DNA of 64,000 bases from Pseudomonas sp. RGM2987 (GCF_022952855.1 NZ_JALJDX010000221.1:1-64000); one strand, 5' to 3'. Positions 9,275-16,810 are shown, counted from the stretch's first letter. The notes: a model not told the origin generated them from the sequence alone. A program made the numbers and translations.

Positions 9275-9679
9275 TCAACACTGGTTCAGGTCAATCTTGC
9301 TTTTCTTCTCAAGGCCTTCCAGTGTCTGGGCCTCGTCTTGCCCCATGGCCTGGTAATGCTTGCGCAGGGCTTCCAGTTGCTTGAGGTCCAGCGACTCGAG
9401 CCCGAGCATCGCGTTCTGCGCTTCCTTACTGGCGCGCAATAATTCATCGATCTTCAGATGCAGGATATCGGTGTCGCGGTTTTGCGTGTTCTGGATCAGG
9501 AACACCATCAGGAAGGTAATGATCGTCGTGGATGTATTGATGATCAGCTGCCAGGTGTCGTTGAACTGGAAATAAGGGCCGCTGGCGGCCCAGAGCACCA
9601 GCAACACGAGGGCCCCCAAAAATGTCTTGGGGCTACCTGCCCAAAGAGCCAGTTTCTGAGCGATTTTTGCGAAGGTCAT
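9275..9679 (-). CDS. low-affinity iron permease family membrane protein
   Basis: A 134-residue protein with two transmembrane helices (about 17-36 and 44-63) around a short loop containing GPYFQFNDTW, then QNTQNRDTDILHLKIDELL and a C-terminal helical tail. That is the bacterial version of the low-affinity iron permease (PF04120) family. The name comes from yeast Fet4; bacterial members are much shorter and have not been shown to carry iron. It is convergent with the SDR gene (49 bp between the stops). The following 9680-9855 hold no gene. Confidence 0.8.
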   Translation of the reverse strand: MTFAKIAQKLALWAGSPKTFLGALVLLVLWAASGPYFQFNDTWQLIINTSTTIITFLMVFLIQNTQNRDTDILHLKIDELLRASKEAQNAMLGLESLDLKQLEALRKHYQAMGQDEAQTLEGLEKKSKIDLNQC

Positions 9680-9855
9680 TGCTGTGTTTCCTTATGGGAT
9701 GCACCTGTCTGGTGTGACAGCAACGAAGCGGTGAAAATTCTGCTTACATTCTCACTTCACCGCCGGTCGCACGCTTCATCGTGCAAGCCCAAAGTTCATC
9801 GCAACCATTGCCCCAGCCGCAGGTCACTCCTTAAAGCCCTCAGCTGGAGTACACC

Positions 9856-10002
9856 ATGAACCTCACACGCACCTTCTGCCTCGCTTGTTGCCTGCTCGCC
9901 CTGCAAGGCTGCTTCGACAACTCGGGCAACGAGACCAAGGACAACACCGATGGCGCCAAGTCCTCGGTGCAGATGAAAGAGTCCGGGGCGGAGAAAAAAT
10001 AG
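9856..10002 (+). CDS. small lipoprotein (48 aa)
   Basis: A 48-codon gene. The product starts MNLTRTFCLACCLLALQGC, a lipoprotein signal with the lipobox LQGC (Cys19), and continues as a short, charged, Ser/Lys/Asp-rich tail of 29 residues ending EKK. GGAG lies 8 bp before the ATG. The mature peptide would be a lipid-anchored tether with no domain. Small lipoproteins of this kind are common and unnamed in Pseudomonas. Confidence 0.7.
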   Translation: MNLTRTFCLACCLLALQGCFDNSGNETKDNTDGAKSSVQMKESGAEKK

Positions 10003-10028
10003 CAGCCTGTCTATTTGTTCACCGACCT

Positions 10029-10116
10029 TGTGGGAGCGGGCTTGCTCGCGAAAGCGATCATTGAGCAGCATCCGTGTTGCTGACCCACCGCCTTCGCGAG
10101 CAAGCTCGCTCCCACA
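10029..10116. repeat. REPIN, GTGGGAGCGGGCTTGCTCGCG family
   Basis: Head-to-head REP units: TGTGGGAGCGGGCTTGCTCG at 10029 and CGAGCAAGCTCGCTCCCACA ending at 10116. A lone third unit of the same family follows. Confidence 0.9.
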
Positions 10117-10159
10117 GTTGATGTCTGTGTTACGCAGATTCAGCGTTGACGCAGGTCTA

Positions 10160-10192
10160 TTGTGGGAGCGAGCCTGCTCGCGATAGCGGTGT
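10160..10192 (+). repeat. single REP unit
   Basis: TTGTGGGAGCGAGCCTGCTC followed by GCGATAGCGGTG, a solitary member of the same family, lying just 3' of hicB on the opposite strand. No other content is seen between 10117 and 10197. Confidence 0.8.
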
Positions 10193-10197
10193 GTCAG

Positions 10198-10614
10198 TCA
10201 ACACCCTTGCTGCAGCACTTTCAATGCCGCCGAAGCCAGAAACCCTGACCGGCTTTTCTCCTCAGGATGGCGCAGCACATACTCATCGATTCGGTTCAGT
10301 AGGTAGCCTGGCAACGTGATATTGAGTTTCTGCGCCTTACCCAGATATTTGGTCACATCAATGTCCACCAGCGCCCAGGCGCAACCGGCATATTGTGGAT
10401 TGGCCGCATGCAACGTGACGGTACTGGCCGGAGGAATCGGCGAGCCGTCCTCAGCCAAAATTTCAAAGTGCCCCTCAATGGCTTCACGCGCCATTGCCAT
10501 GGCGTCGTCCAAGTCGTCGCCAGCAGAAAAGCAACCGGGAATGTCAGGTACTTCAACACCCCATGCGTGGTTTTCATCACCCATCGAGATTGCAATCGGG
10601 TACAGCATGTTCAT
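10198..10614 (-). CDS. hicB: HicB antitoxin
   Basis: A 138-residue HicB-family antitoxin. Residues 1-70 form the partially degraded RNase H-like HicB domain (WGVEVPDIPGCFSAGDDLDDA, typical of the family). The C-terminal part (LNITLPGYLLNRIDEYV) is a ribbon-helix-helix DNA-binding segment. It should neutralise the HicA RNase and repress its own promoter. The gene starts 38 bp before the end of the hicA reading frame, with GGAGGACG as SD, so translation is coupled. The module is complete. Confidence 0.93.
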   Translation of the reverse strand: MNMLYPIAISMGDENHAWGVEVPDIPGCFSAGDDLDDAMAMAREAIEGHFEILAEDGSPIPPASTVTLHAANPQYAGCAWALVDIDVTKYLGKAQKLNITLPGYLLNRIDEYVLRHPEEKSRSGFLASAALKVLQQGC

Positions 10615-10825
10615 CGTCCTCCGGGGGAGCAGGGCAACGGGCTGGTAGGAGTAGAGCCTGTTGCAAAATACTGATGGCGGTTTTCTTGAGCAGGTCCTTC
10701 TTTGGGTGAGGGACGGTCACCAGTCCCGGTTTGGTGGGGTGTTTGAAGTGATGATGGCTACCTCGGACCCGCACCAGATACCAACCGTCCGCAATAATCT
10801 GGATTATCAAGAATCGACTATTCAC
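10577..10825 (-). CDS. hicA: HicA mRNA interferase toxin
   Basis: An 82-residue HicA toxin, a dsRBD-like RNase that cuts mRNA. The core ADGWYLVRVRGSHHHFKHP carries the catalytic His (RGSHHHF) and is followed by VTVPHPKKDLLKKTAISIL, all canonical. The start is GTG at 10825 behind an excellent GGAGG. Most HicA proteins stop after about 60 residues at ILxQAGL; here the frame runs on for about 22 low-complexity residues and overlaps hicB by 38 bp, so the C-terminal tail is unusual and may be the result of an indel. The RNase core is intact. Confidence 0.9.
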   Translation of the reverse strand: MNSRFLIIQIIADGWYLVRVRGSHHHFKHPTKPGLVTVPHPKKDLLKKTAISILQQALLLPARCPAPPEDDEHAVPDCNLDG

Positions 10826-10847
10826 TACACCTCCGTGTGGCGTGCAT

Positions 10848-10911
10848 GGTGGTTACTATACCTGCTGAAATTAAATGATCAACACTATAACCACCAGGAC
10901 GGCACTGGTGG
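10848..10911 (-). promoter_or_regulatory. hicAB promoter with inverted-repeat operator
   Basis: On the minus strand TTGATC (10877-10882) and TATAGT (10855-10860) form a sigma-70 promoter with a 16-bp spacer. It is embedded in an inverted repeat: GGTGGTTACTATA at 10848-10860 and ACTATAACCACC at 10884-10895. A second dyad, CCACCAG/CTGGTGG, lies at 10891-10897 and 10905-10911. These are fitting operators for the ribbon-helix-helix domain of HicB. Nothing else is seen between 10912 and 11030. Confidence 0.7.
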
Positions 10912-11029
10912 TGGGTGAGTTGATGCACGCAAGTGTAGAAGCCGCGCCCGATAAGGCCTGCGGGGGAGAGGGGGTGAGTTATTTCGGGATGTGATGAGGG
11001 GGATGCTGACTAAAACTGGGGACATGAAA

Positions 11030-11054
11030 ACCGGTCACGATGGACCGGCTCTAT
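11030..11054. other. hairpin 3' of higBA
   Basis: CCGGTC-acgatg-GACCGG is a 6-bp stem about 40 bp downstream of the higA stop. There is no T-run, so it is at most a weak or Rho-assisted terminator. Confidence 0.35.
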
Positions 11055-11089
11055 CTGAGTGTTGATGGGGGGCGGTCCATCGTCACGTA

Positions 11090-11449
11090 TCAGGCAACGT
11101 CCGCCAGCAGGCTCTCGTAGGGGATTCGCAATCCATCGTGAAGGCGTTTAATCATCGCCAGGCTCAGTTTGCGTTTGCGGTTCAGCACTTCAGATACACG
11201 CCCGCTTGAACCGAGGAACGGTTCCAAGTCGCGCGCGGTCAAGCCTTGCTGATCCATTCGGAATTTGATGGCCTCAATTGGGTCGGAAGGCGGCATTGGG
11301 TAGTGCTCGTCCTCATATTTTTCGATTAGCAAAGCAAGGATTTCCAGCTCATCACCTTCAGCCGAACCGACGTCAGCACCCCAGAGTTGCTCGATGCGCG
11401 CAAAGGCTGCATTCAGGTCGTCTTGGCTGCGAATGGGTTTGATGTTCAT
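11090..11449 (-). CDS. higA: HigA-type antitoxin
   Basis: A 119-residue antitoxin of the HigA group with a C-terminal helix-turn-helix (RMDQQGLTARDLEPFLGS, then GRVSEVLNRKRKLS). The N-terminal half (MNIKPIRSQDDLNAAFARIE) and the acidic EKYEDEHYPMPPSDPIEA segment are typical of the HigA that pairs with PF09907 HigB toxins. The normal start is the ATG at 11449 (or 11452), overlapping the stop codon that the toxin should use. Because of a frameshift in the toxin gene, the toxin frame now runs into this gene without a stop. Free HigA can still be made from its own start. Confidence 0.88.
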   Translation of the reverse strand: MNIKPIRSQDDLNAAFARIEQLWGADVGSAEGDELEILALLIEKYEDEHYPMPPSDPIEAIKFRMDQQGLTARDLEPFLGSSGRVSEVLNRKRKLSLAMIKRLHDGLRIPYESLLADVA

Positions 11450-11752
11450 CATACGGTCTCCGCATTGATTTGGTCGTATTGGGAATGGGGTTCCGACGAA
11501 CCGGACAAACCCGAGCTGGCGCTGATAGTCGATTGCCAGAATGATTCGGTATTTGTTACCGCCAATGTTGAATACAACCCTACTGCTTTTGAGAATGCTG
11601 GCTGTTCTGAGTTCTGCCTTAATCTCTTGAGGCGTGTGATAGGTTGCTTTCTCCATGTGTCGATACCATTCAACCAGTGGAATCTGAGAGTCGGCATAAG
11701 CCGGATTACTTTCCCAAAATTCCCGCAAGGTACCTCTCGCAATAATCCGCAC
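11449..11752 (-). pseudogene. higB: HigB-type toxin, frameshifted into higA
   Basis: From a GTG at 11752, with GGGAGG as SD, about 88 residues match the HigB_toxin family (PF09907): RIIARGTLREFWE..., KATYHTPQEIKAELRTASI, GGNKYRIILAIDY, GFVRFVGT. The family ends in H-x-x-YD-x-I-x-A-x-T; that tail (HSQYDQINAETV, stop at 11449) is here encoded in the +1 frame. A run of four G on the plus strand (11487-11490; CCCC on the coding strand) has one base too many. The result is a 220-residue reading frame, 11090-11752, that joins toxin to antitoxin. Either a real inactivating or fusing mutation, or a homopolymer sequencing error. Confidence 0.8.
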
Positions 11753-11758
11753 CTATTA

Positions 11759-11775
11759 CCTCCCATTTTGGGAGG
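11759..11775. promoter_or_regulatory. inverted repeat over the higB ribosome site
   Basis: CCTCCCA-TTT-TGGGAGG is a perfect 7-bp dyad whose minus-strand right arm is the GGGAGG SD of higB. It could be the HigA operator or an RNA hairpin that hides the SD. The rest of 11776-12065 (about 290 bp) holds no gene; it contains one half REP (next entry). Confidence 0.55.
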
Positions 11776-11966
11776 AGTCTAGTCTGAGCATCCCACCATT
11801 GCAAATGGTGCTTAGTGGAAAGGCGGGTGAGGTGGCGGTGAAAAAAGGTCTCTCGACCCCTAGTACCCCATGCTGGTGCGCTATCTCCAATGGCGAAGAA
11901 TTACATTGGAAAACGCCACATTCGATTTTCCGAGTCTGGAATGTGATGGCGACAGAATGATGCTAC

Positions 11967-12006
11967 GTGGCGAGGAAGCTTGCTCCCGCTGGGCTGCGTA
12001 GCAGCC
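11967..12006 (+). repeat. REP half-unit
   Basis: GTGGCGAGGAAGCTTGCTCC followed by CGCTGGGCTGCGTAGCAGCC: one unit of the GAGGGAGC family with a base missing, without its inverted partner, so an eroded REPIN. Confidence 0.7.
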
Positions 12007-12065
12007 TCTGTATCACCCGGTTCGCTTGGCCCCAAGCGCCATTCCAATCAGCTTATCCACAGGCA

Positions 12066-12695
12066 CTAAGTCTGCTGCACAAACGTCAGCCGCACTGCAA
12101 ACCCAATCAAAAGACTCCCAAACAACCATTGCTGAACACGCTGGGCCGAAGGCGAGCGCTGAAGCCAGCGCCCGAGTGCGACACCTGCCAGCGCGTAGGC
12201 GCAATCAAACAACAAACCCACGCCGACCAACACCACGCCCAGGGTCGCAAACTGTTCCAGCACCGGTCCGCCCTTTGGATCGATGAACTGCGGCAGCAAC
12301 ACCGAGCAAAACAGCAATGCCTTGGGATTGAGCAGATTGGTCAGCAGCCCACGTCGAATCGCCTGGTACCAACGCCGCTTTCCGGCCTCGATACCGGCTC
12401 CTTCAAAACTCGACAACAACGTGGTTCTTAGGCACTGAAAACCGATCCATAACAAATATGCAGCCCCGGTGAGACGCACTGCATCAAACGTCCAGGGCGC
12501 GGTCTTGAACAATGCCGAAAGCCCCAATGCGGCCAGCGCGACATGACATCCCCGGGCAACGCCCAGGCCCACCGCCGTCGCCAACGCTGCGCCCCTGCCC
12601 TGACGGGCACCGGTTTGCAGCAGCACAATCATGTCCGGCCCGGGCAGCAAGTACGCCACCGTCAACGCCATCAGGAACAACCAGAGCTCTGCCAT
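12066..12695 (-). CDS. LysE/RhtB family exporter
   Basis: A 209-residue inner-membrane protein with about six hydrophobic helices and the LysE-family signature near the N terminus (LLPGPDMIVLLQTGARQGRGAAL). The NLLNPKALLF segment near residue 122 is also conserved. Such proteins export amino acids or related metabolites by proton motive force. It is divergent from an Lrp/AsnC regulator 144 bp away, a classical pairing in which the regulator senses the amino acid and controls the exporter. The exported substrate is not evident. Confidence 0.92.
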   Translation of the reverse strand: MAELWLFLMALTVAYLLPGPDMIVLLQTGARQGRGAALATAVGLGVARGCHVALAALGLSALFKTAPWTFDAVRLTGAAYLLWIGFQCLRTTLLSSFEGAGIEAGKRRWYQAIRRGLLTNLLNPKALLFCSVLLPQFIDPKGGPVLEQFATLGVVLVGVGLLFDCAYALAGVALGRWLQRSPSAQRVQQWLFGSLLIGFAVRLTFVQQT

Positions 12696-12839
12696 GCCAC
12701 ACCTGCCTTATCGATGAATGGGAGGTGCCAGTCTAGAACCGATGGGCAGGGCAGGTGCTTGCTAAGTCAGCTTCTAAAGCCGTTGAAATTGGCATAATCT
12801 GCCATTATTTCAAAGAATAAAATCGGGAACTACCAACTC

Positions 12840-13316
12840 ATGAAGCTTGACACCTTCGACCGCAAAATCCTCGCCGCGCTGCAACGCGACGGCCGTCTGA
12901 GCAACGTGCAACTGGCCGAAGAGATCGGTTTGTCCGCCTCGCCGTGCCTGCGTCGGGTGAGGATGCTCGAAGAAGCCGGCGTAATTCGCGGATACCAGGC
13001 CATCCTTGATCGTGATGAAGTCGGCCTGGGGCTGACGATTTTTGTCGGGGTCAAGGTTGAACGGCACAACGACGAACGAGCCGAAGCATTTCGCCAGGCG
13101 GTCACGGCATTGCCGGAAGTGATTTCGGCGTTCCTGGTGTCAGGCGAGTCGGACTTTCTGCTGCAAGTCGTGGTGCCGGACTTGCGCGCCTATGACCGTT
13201 TCGTCACCGGGCACTTGTTGAAGCTGCCGGGCATAAGTGACATCCGCAGCAACTTCGCGATTCATACGGTGAAGACACCGGGGGCGTTGCCGCTGGGGCA
13301 TTTACCTGGGGGCTGA
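12840..13316 (+). CDS. Lrp/AsnC family regulator
   Basis: A 158-residue transcription factor: winged HTH at residues 4-60 (FDRKILAALQRDGRLSNVQL, GLSASPCLRRVRMLEEAGVI) followed by the RAM/AsnC ligand-binding domain (about 65-150). Length is standard. It probably controls the divergent LysE exporter in response to an amino acid; the shared 144-bp AT-rich intergenic region (12696-12839) is the expected operator site. A strong terminator follows the gene. Confidence 0.93.
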   Translation: MKLDTFDRKILAALQRDGRLSNVQLAEEIGLSASPCLRRVRMLEEAGVIRGYQAILDRDEVGLGLTIFVGVKVERHNDERAEAFRQAVTALPEVISAFLVSGESDFLLQVVVPDLRAYDRFVTGHLLKLPGISDIRSNFAIHTVKTPGALPLGHLPGG

Positions 13317-13342
13317 GCAATGTATGACACAAGGCAAGATAC

Positions 13343-13377
13343 AAAAAGCCCCGCTGCGAAAACGCCGGGGCTTTTTG
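13343..13377 (+). terminator. Rho-independent terminator of the Lrp gene
   Basis: AAAAAGCCCCG at 13343-13353 and CGGGGCTTTTTG at 13366-13377 form a GC stem with flanking A and T tracts. It works in both directions; DUF3077 on the other strand ends about 55 bp away. Confidence 0.9.
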
Positions 13378-13430
13378 TTTGTCGTTAGGTGGGAATCCTG
13401 CGGCTCCCATTCTCAAACGTACTGTCTTAT

Positions 13431-13730
13431 CTATTGTTTCTCGGCTTTTTTTCTAACTTCAACTTCAGGTCTCGGTGTAATGACTTTCACAACGTCATCA
13501 ATCACCGCCTTGCTCATCTCCAACAAAAAGTGCGCAGCCCAGGCGTAGCGGTCGGTGCTCTTTTCAAACGCCGCGTCTTCGGCAAGCCGGTGAGCGAGAT
13601 GCAAAAGGTCCGATGCCCGTTCCAATGCCTCTTGGATAGGTACGCCGCCGTTGACACGGAACAGTGCTCGATCAGCGGAATAGTTGAAGGGGGTGTAGCC
13701 GATGGTTTTTAGCTCAGTGTTTTCGTTCAT
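13431..13730 (-). CDS. DUF3077 family protein
   Basis: A 99-residue protein resembling the small, Pseudomonas-restricted DUF3077 family: a N-terminal stretch with LFRVNGGVPIQEALERASDLLHLA followed by a second helix pair (RYAWAAHFLLEMSKAVIDDVV). It is all-helical and probably cytoplasmic; function is unknown. I chose the ATG at 13730, which is preceded by GGAGG; the frame stays open upstream but that part overlaps a structured region. Members occur in several copies per genome. Confidence 0.75.
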   Translation of the reverse strand: MNENTELKTIGYTPFNYSADRALFRVNGGVPIQEALERASDLLHLAHRLAEDAAFEKSTDRYAWAAHFLLEMSKAVIDDVVKVITPRPEVEVRKKAEKQ

Positions 13731-13819
13731 GGCCTGCCTCCATAGATGACGAGGCAGTGAGGCCGAGAGTTGAACGAATGTCTGAAAAGCGAGTTGCTGT
13801 GCATTGTCTAGCTCCTTGA

Positions 13820-14095
13820 CGTTTGGAGCTGCCACTTTCGTTCCAAGCGAATGGGTGGCAGCTATGCGCAGGTTGGAAACCGGGAGTCAAGGAAACCGGC
13901 ACGCCAAAGGCGTCCCACGCACAGCCGCCAAAAGCACAAGTCTACAGGCGTAAAACTACCTCTGCACTTGTGAAGGCGTGCGGTTTCGTGACTCACGGGT
14001 TTCCAAGCCCGATCGCTGATTTGCAGCGACGTATGGAGAGTAGCCATCGAAGGACAAGGGCGACAAGGCGAAAACTCGCCGAAAAATAAAATAAG
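13820..14095 (-). promoter_or_regulatory. structured leader upstream of the DUF3077 gene
   Basis: About 275 bp without a convincing gene but with many hairpins. They include a perfect 9-bp stem AGCTGCCAC/GTGGCAGCT (13827-13835 with 13855-13863, inner TTCG/CGAA pair), ACGCC-aaa-GGCGT near 13903, CACAAGT/ACTTGTG around 13938-13972, CGCTG-atttg-CAGCG near 14015, and GGCGA-aaac-TCGCC near 14072. I recall similar segments 5' of other DUF3077 genes in pseudomonads, but cannot check that here. A structured RNA leader or a mobile non-coding element is likely. Confidence 0.5.
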
Positions 14096-14153
14096 CACAC
14101 CCCCTACGCAATTCTCGGATTTTGCCTACAAATCTCCCGGGGCCATGCGATAC

Positions 14154-14241
14154 GTGGCGAGGGAGCTTGCTCCCGCTGGGCTGCGCAGCAGCCTCTCTTG
14201 TGAGCGCTTCGCACTCAAGCGGGAGCAAGCTCCCTCGCCAC
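14154..14241. repeat. REPIN, GTGGCGAGGGAGCTTGCTCC family
   Basis: Inverted pair: GTGGCGAGGGAGCTTGCTCC at 14154 and its complement ending at 14241. The 14242-14360 stretch that follows has no gene. Confidence 0.9.
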
Positions 14242-14363
14242 GGGACTCATTTATCTCATTGCTATGCCTGGAAATGGGGACGTATTTATTTTGGACGGAA
14301 ACGGGGGGGAGCTATCTATCTACGCTCGGAGATCACCTCTCACTTCCCCAGATATCAGCCATA

Positions 14364-14392
14364 AAAAAACCGGCCACCTGGGCCGGTTTTTT
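14364..14392 (-). terminator. terminator of tRNA-Gly
   Basis: AAAAAACCGGCC-acctg-GGCCGGTTTTTT is a perfect stem with A and T tracts on both sides, about 45 bp after the tRNA 3' end on the minus strand. Confidence 0.88.
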
Positions 14393-14435
14393 ACATCCCC
14401 CGTCAAAACCACCCGACGCAGGACCAGAATTCAAT

Positions 14436-14509
14436 TGGAGCGGGTGAAGGGAATCGAACCCTCGTTATCAGCTTGGGAAGCTGGAGTAATGCCATTATAC
14501 GACACCCGC
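14436..14509 (-). tRNA. tRNA-Gly(CCC)
   Basis: On the minus strand the sequence folds as a 74-nt tRNA with encoded CCA: acceptor GCGGGTG pairing with CACCCGC, discriminator T, T-arm GAGGGTTCGATTCCCTT and anticodon loop TTCCCAA, giving anticodon CCC for glycine GGG codons. The outermost anticodon-stem pair is C-A, otherwise normal. Similar to E. coli glyU. Confidence 0.93.
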
Positions 14510-14607
14510 TCAGAGCGGCTGACTTTGTACCAGATGTGGGCGCGGATTTGAAGTTTTTCTTTACTCGCGATGCGCTCGTCCGTCTACACAAGCCCTAAAC
14601 CAGAGCG

Positions 14608-14661
14608 GTCGTTCGCGAGCAAGCCCCGTTGCTGAAGTGCGGGGCGGGGCTTGTTCGCCAG
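14608..14661. repeat. diverged REP-like hairpin
   Basis: TTCGCGAGCAAGCCCC, 13 bp, then GGGGCGGGGCTTGTTCGCCA: an eroded REP pair between tRNA-Gly and phaG. It may also serve as a terminator for phaG. Confidence 0.55.
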
Positions 14662-14668
14662 GACTCGG

Positions 14669-15553
14669 TCAGATTGCCAGTGCATGGTAGCCCTGCACGT
14701 AGTTGTAGCGCGGCCGGCTTTCGTAGTGGGCCGGGACGAGGAAGTCCATCAGCGCTTTGCGGCTGTCGCGGCAGGCGGCTTTGTGTTCCATGTCCAGGAA
14801 GTGCCCGGTGGCTTGCACCGTGCTGAAGCTGCTGTGGCGGACATGGTCGGCGAAGAGCCTGGCATCGGCGGCCGAGGTGTATTCGTCCCATTCACCGTTG
14901 ATGAACAGCACCGGCACGTCGATTTTTTTTGCCACGTTGACATAGCACTGTTGGTCGCTGCGTAGTACATCGCTGATGTGGAAGTGCATCTGCCCGTATT
15001 CGTGTTCGGCCAAACTGCTCACGTGGCGATAGTTGAAGCGCTTGAACAGCGGCGGCAGGTGTTTACCGATGGTGTTGTTGACCAGATGCCCGACGCGGTC
15101 GCGGTCCAGGCTGCCCAGGTAATCCACCCCACGCTCGAGGTAGTCGCGCATCGGCGCATTGAGCACCGGTGAGAACGAGCTGATCACGGCTTTTTCGATG
15201 CGCCGGGGACGCTGGGCCAGGGCGCTCAATGTGGCGGCGCCGCCCCAGGAGAACGACAGCACATGCTCGGCGGCGAAGTGATCGATCAGCTCCAGCAGGA
15301 TCTGTCCTTCGATCTCTTTGGTCAGCATTTTCTCATGGCGGTTGTGAGCCTTGGACTTGCCCGCGTAGGGCTGGTCGTACAGCACGACATTGAATTGCGG
15401 GTGGAGGTTTTTGACGGTCTGTGCAAACGACGCAGTGGTGGCCATCGAGCCGTTGACCAGAATGATGGTCTTTTGTGCGGCGTCTGCGCGATAGAACTCC
15501 GTGTAAACCCGATACTGACCCTGTATATCCAGCACAGCGATTTCTGGCCTCAT
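14669..15553 (-). CDS. phaG: PhaG, 3-hydroxyacyl-ACP thioesterase/transacylase
   Basis: A 294-residue alpha/beta hydrolase whose N terminus (MRPEIAVLDIQGQYRVYTEF) and many later blocks match P. putida PhaG (295 aa). The nucleophile elbow is SFSWGGAAT; the HFLDMEHK segment near 265 carries the catalytic His. PhaG releases or transfers (R)-3-hydroxyacyl groups from fatty-acid synthesis toward CoA, feeding medium-chain PHA from sugars. The relative RhlA makes rhamnolipid precursors, but identity favours PhaG. Start ATG 15553 is supported by CCAGGAG; the frame is open 80 codons further upstream without family similarity. The 310 bp upstream (15554-15863) show no other gene. Confidence 0.93.
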   Translation of the reverse strand: MRPEIAVLDIQGQYRVYTEFYRADAAQKTIILVNGSMATTASFAQTVKNLHPQFNVVLYDQPYAGKSKAHNRHEKMLTKEIEGQILLELIDHFAAEHVLSFSWGGAATLSALAQRPRRIEKAVISSFSPVLNAPMRDYLERGVDYLGSLDRDRVGHLVNNTIGKHLPPLFKRFNYRHVSSLAEHEYGQMHFHISDVLRSDQQCYVNVAKKIDVPVLFINGEWDEYTSAADARLFADHVRHSSFSTVQATGHFLDMEHKAACRDSRKALMDFLVPAHYESRPRYNYVQGYHALAI

Positions 15554-15863
15554 GTCATAAGACTCCTGGCAAGCGGGTATGCGCGCAAATGAGATTGCAC
15601 GGGCAATGTGACAGGTAGGCATACGCCTGGAAGATAAGGCCCATGTCGATCCAGAAACTGGTCGACGGGTGTTGTTATAGGCGGGCAGTTTGCCGGAAGG
15701 ATACGGCGGAACCTGTGGGTTCTGGCCGGCAAAAAGTTTCTTGGAAGTATGTGGTGACTCATCGGTCACATTTTGGCCGACGACCTGATTCAAGCAGGCG
15801 GTTGGCCGTTGCGCAAGTGCCGTTTGGAAAATTGTTCGACAGTTCTGCCCAGCGGTAGTCGGT

Positions 15864-16556
15864 TCAGATCAAGCGGATTTCATCGGCGCTCAACGCGCGG
15901 TACTGGCCCGGCGCAAGATCGGCGTCCAGTGTCAGTGGGCCCATGCACTCGCGGTGCAGGCGCAAGACCTTGTTATCGAAGTGGCCGAACATCCGCTTGA
16001 CCTGGTGGTAGCGCCCTTCAACGATGCTCAAGCGTGCGGATTTCGGGCCCAGCAGCGTCAGCCCCGCCGGTTGCGTGGTGAGGCCTTCGAAGGCGAAGTA
16101 CAGGCCTCGGGCGAAGGTGTCGGCGTACTCGGCGGTGATGATTTGCTCGGTTTCGACGTAATAGACCTTCGGCAGCTTGGTCTGCGGTTGGGTCAGGCGT
16201 CGCGACCAACTGCCGTCGTTGGTGATCAGCATCAAGCCGGTGGTGTTGAAGTCCAGGCGCCCGGCGATGTGCAGGTCGTCCTTGTCCGGCTCATCCAGCA
16301 GGTCGAGCACGGTCGGGTGTTGCGGATCGCGGGTGGCGCTGACGCAACCGGGCGGCTTGTGCAGCATGAAGTAGCGCGCCGCTCGGCCGGCCTGCAGCAC
16401 CTCGTTGTCGACTTCAACCCGGCTGAACTCGCGCACTTGTGCGTGCGGATCGCTGACGGTCTGGCCGTCGATCCGCACCCGGCGTTCAACCAGTAGCAGG
16501 CGCACCTGTTGGCGATTGAAGCGTGGCAGATTACTGAGGAAGCGGTCGACGCGCAT
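15864..16556 (-). CDS. rsuA: 16S rRNA pseudouridine(516) synthase RsuA
   Basis: A 230-residue RsuA-family enzyme. An S4 RNA-binding domain (about 1-50: MRVDRFLSNLPRFNRQQVRLLL) is followed by the synthase domain with the catalytic motif GRLDFNTTGLM (Asp102) and the C-terminal GRYHQVKRMFG motif. It isomerises U516 of 16S rRNA. RluB/E/F relatives differ in length and tail; size and order fit RsuA best. I chose ATG 16556 because the S4 domain starts there. It lies 35 bp after the CWC-motif gene on the same strand. Confidence 0.9.
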   Translation of the reverse strand: MRVDRFLSNLPRFNRQQVRLLLVERRVRIDGQTVSDPHAQVREFSRVEVDNEVLQAGRAARYFMLHKPPGCVSATRDPQHPTVLDLLDEPDKDDLHIAGRLDFNTTGLMLITNDGSWSRRLTQPQTKLPKVYYVETEQIITAEYADTFARGLYFAFEGLTTQPAGLTLLGPKSARLSIVEGRYHQVKRMFGHFDNKVLRLHRECMGPLTLDADLAPGQYRALSADEIRLI

Positions 16557-16591
16557 GGGCTGTACAGGCAAGGGAGCAGAGGGCGGGCATC

Positions 16592-16810
16592 TTACGCGTT
16601 CGGCTGAAGTTTGGCTCGCAACTGGGCTTCGACTTGCGCGCAGCGCGGGCACAGGCAGGCGCTGTCGCGCAGCTCGGCCGGCAACGCTTGGAGCACGACC
16701 GGATCGATGCTCACGCCGTAGCACCAGCAGCCTCGGTCGACGGTTTCCGGATCGGCCAGTGTGCAATCGTTGGCATTGCCGCATGCCGGGCAGAGGTCGG
16801 GTTTACTCAT
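16592..16810 (-). CDS. cysteine-rich CWC family protein
   Basis: A 72-residue zinc-finger-like protein with eight Cys: CPACGNANDC, the signature GCWCYG, and CLCPRC near the C terminus. The family is named after the CWC motif and has no known function. It overlaps the end of the upstream GGDEF-like gene by 8 bp and is followed by rsuA, so the three form one operon. Confidence 0.88.
   Translation of the reverse strand: MSKPDLCPACGNANDCTLADPETVDRGCWCYGVSIDPVVLQALPAELRDSACLCPRCAQVEAQLRAKLQPNA

Noticed and set aside
10029..10192. REP clusters as a CRISPR array
   Set aside because: Units are inverted pairs with irregular spacing, not direct repeats with unique spacers, and no cas gene is near.
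13714..13902. 62-codon frame 5' of the DUF3077 gene as a separate gene
   Set aside because: It runs through the 9-bp hairpin, lacks a ribosome site and overlaps the real DUF3077 start.
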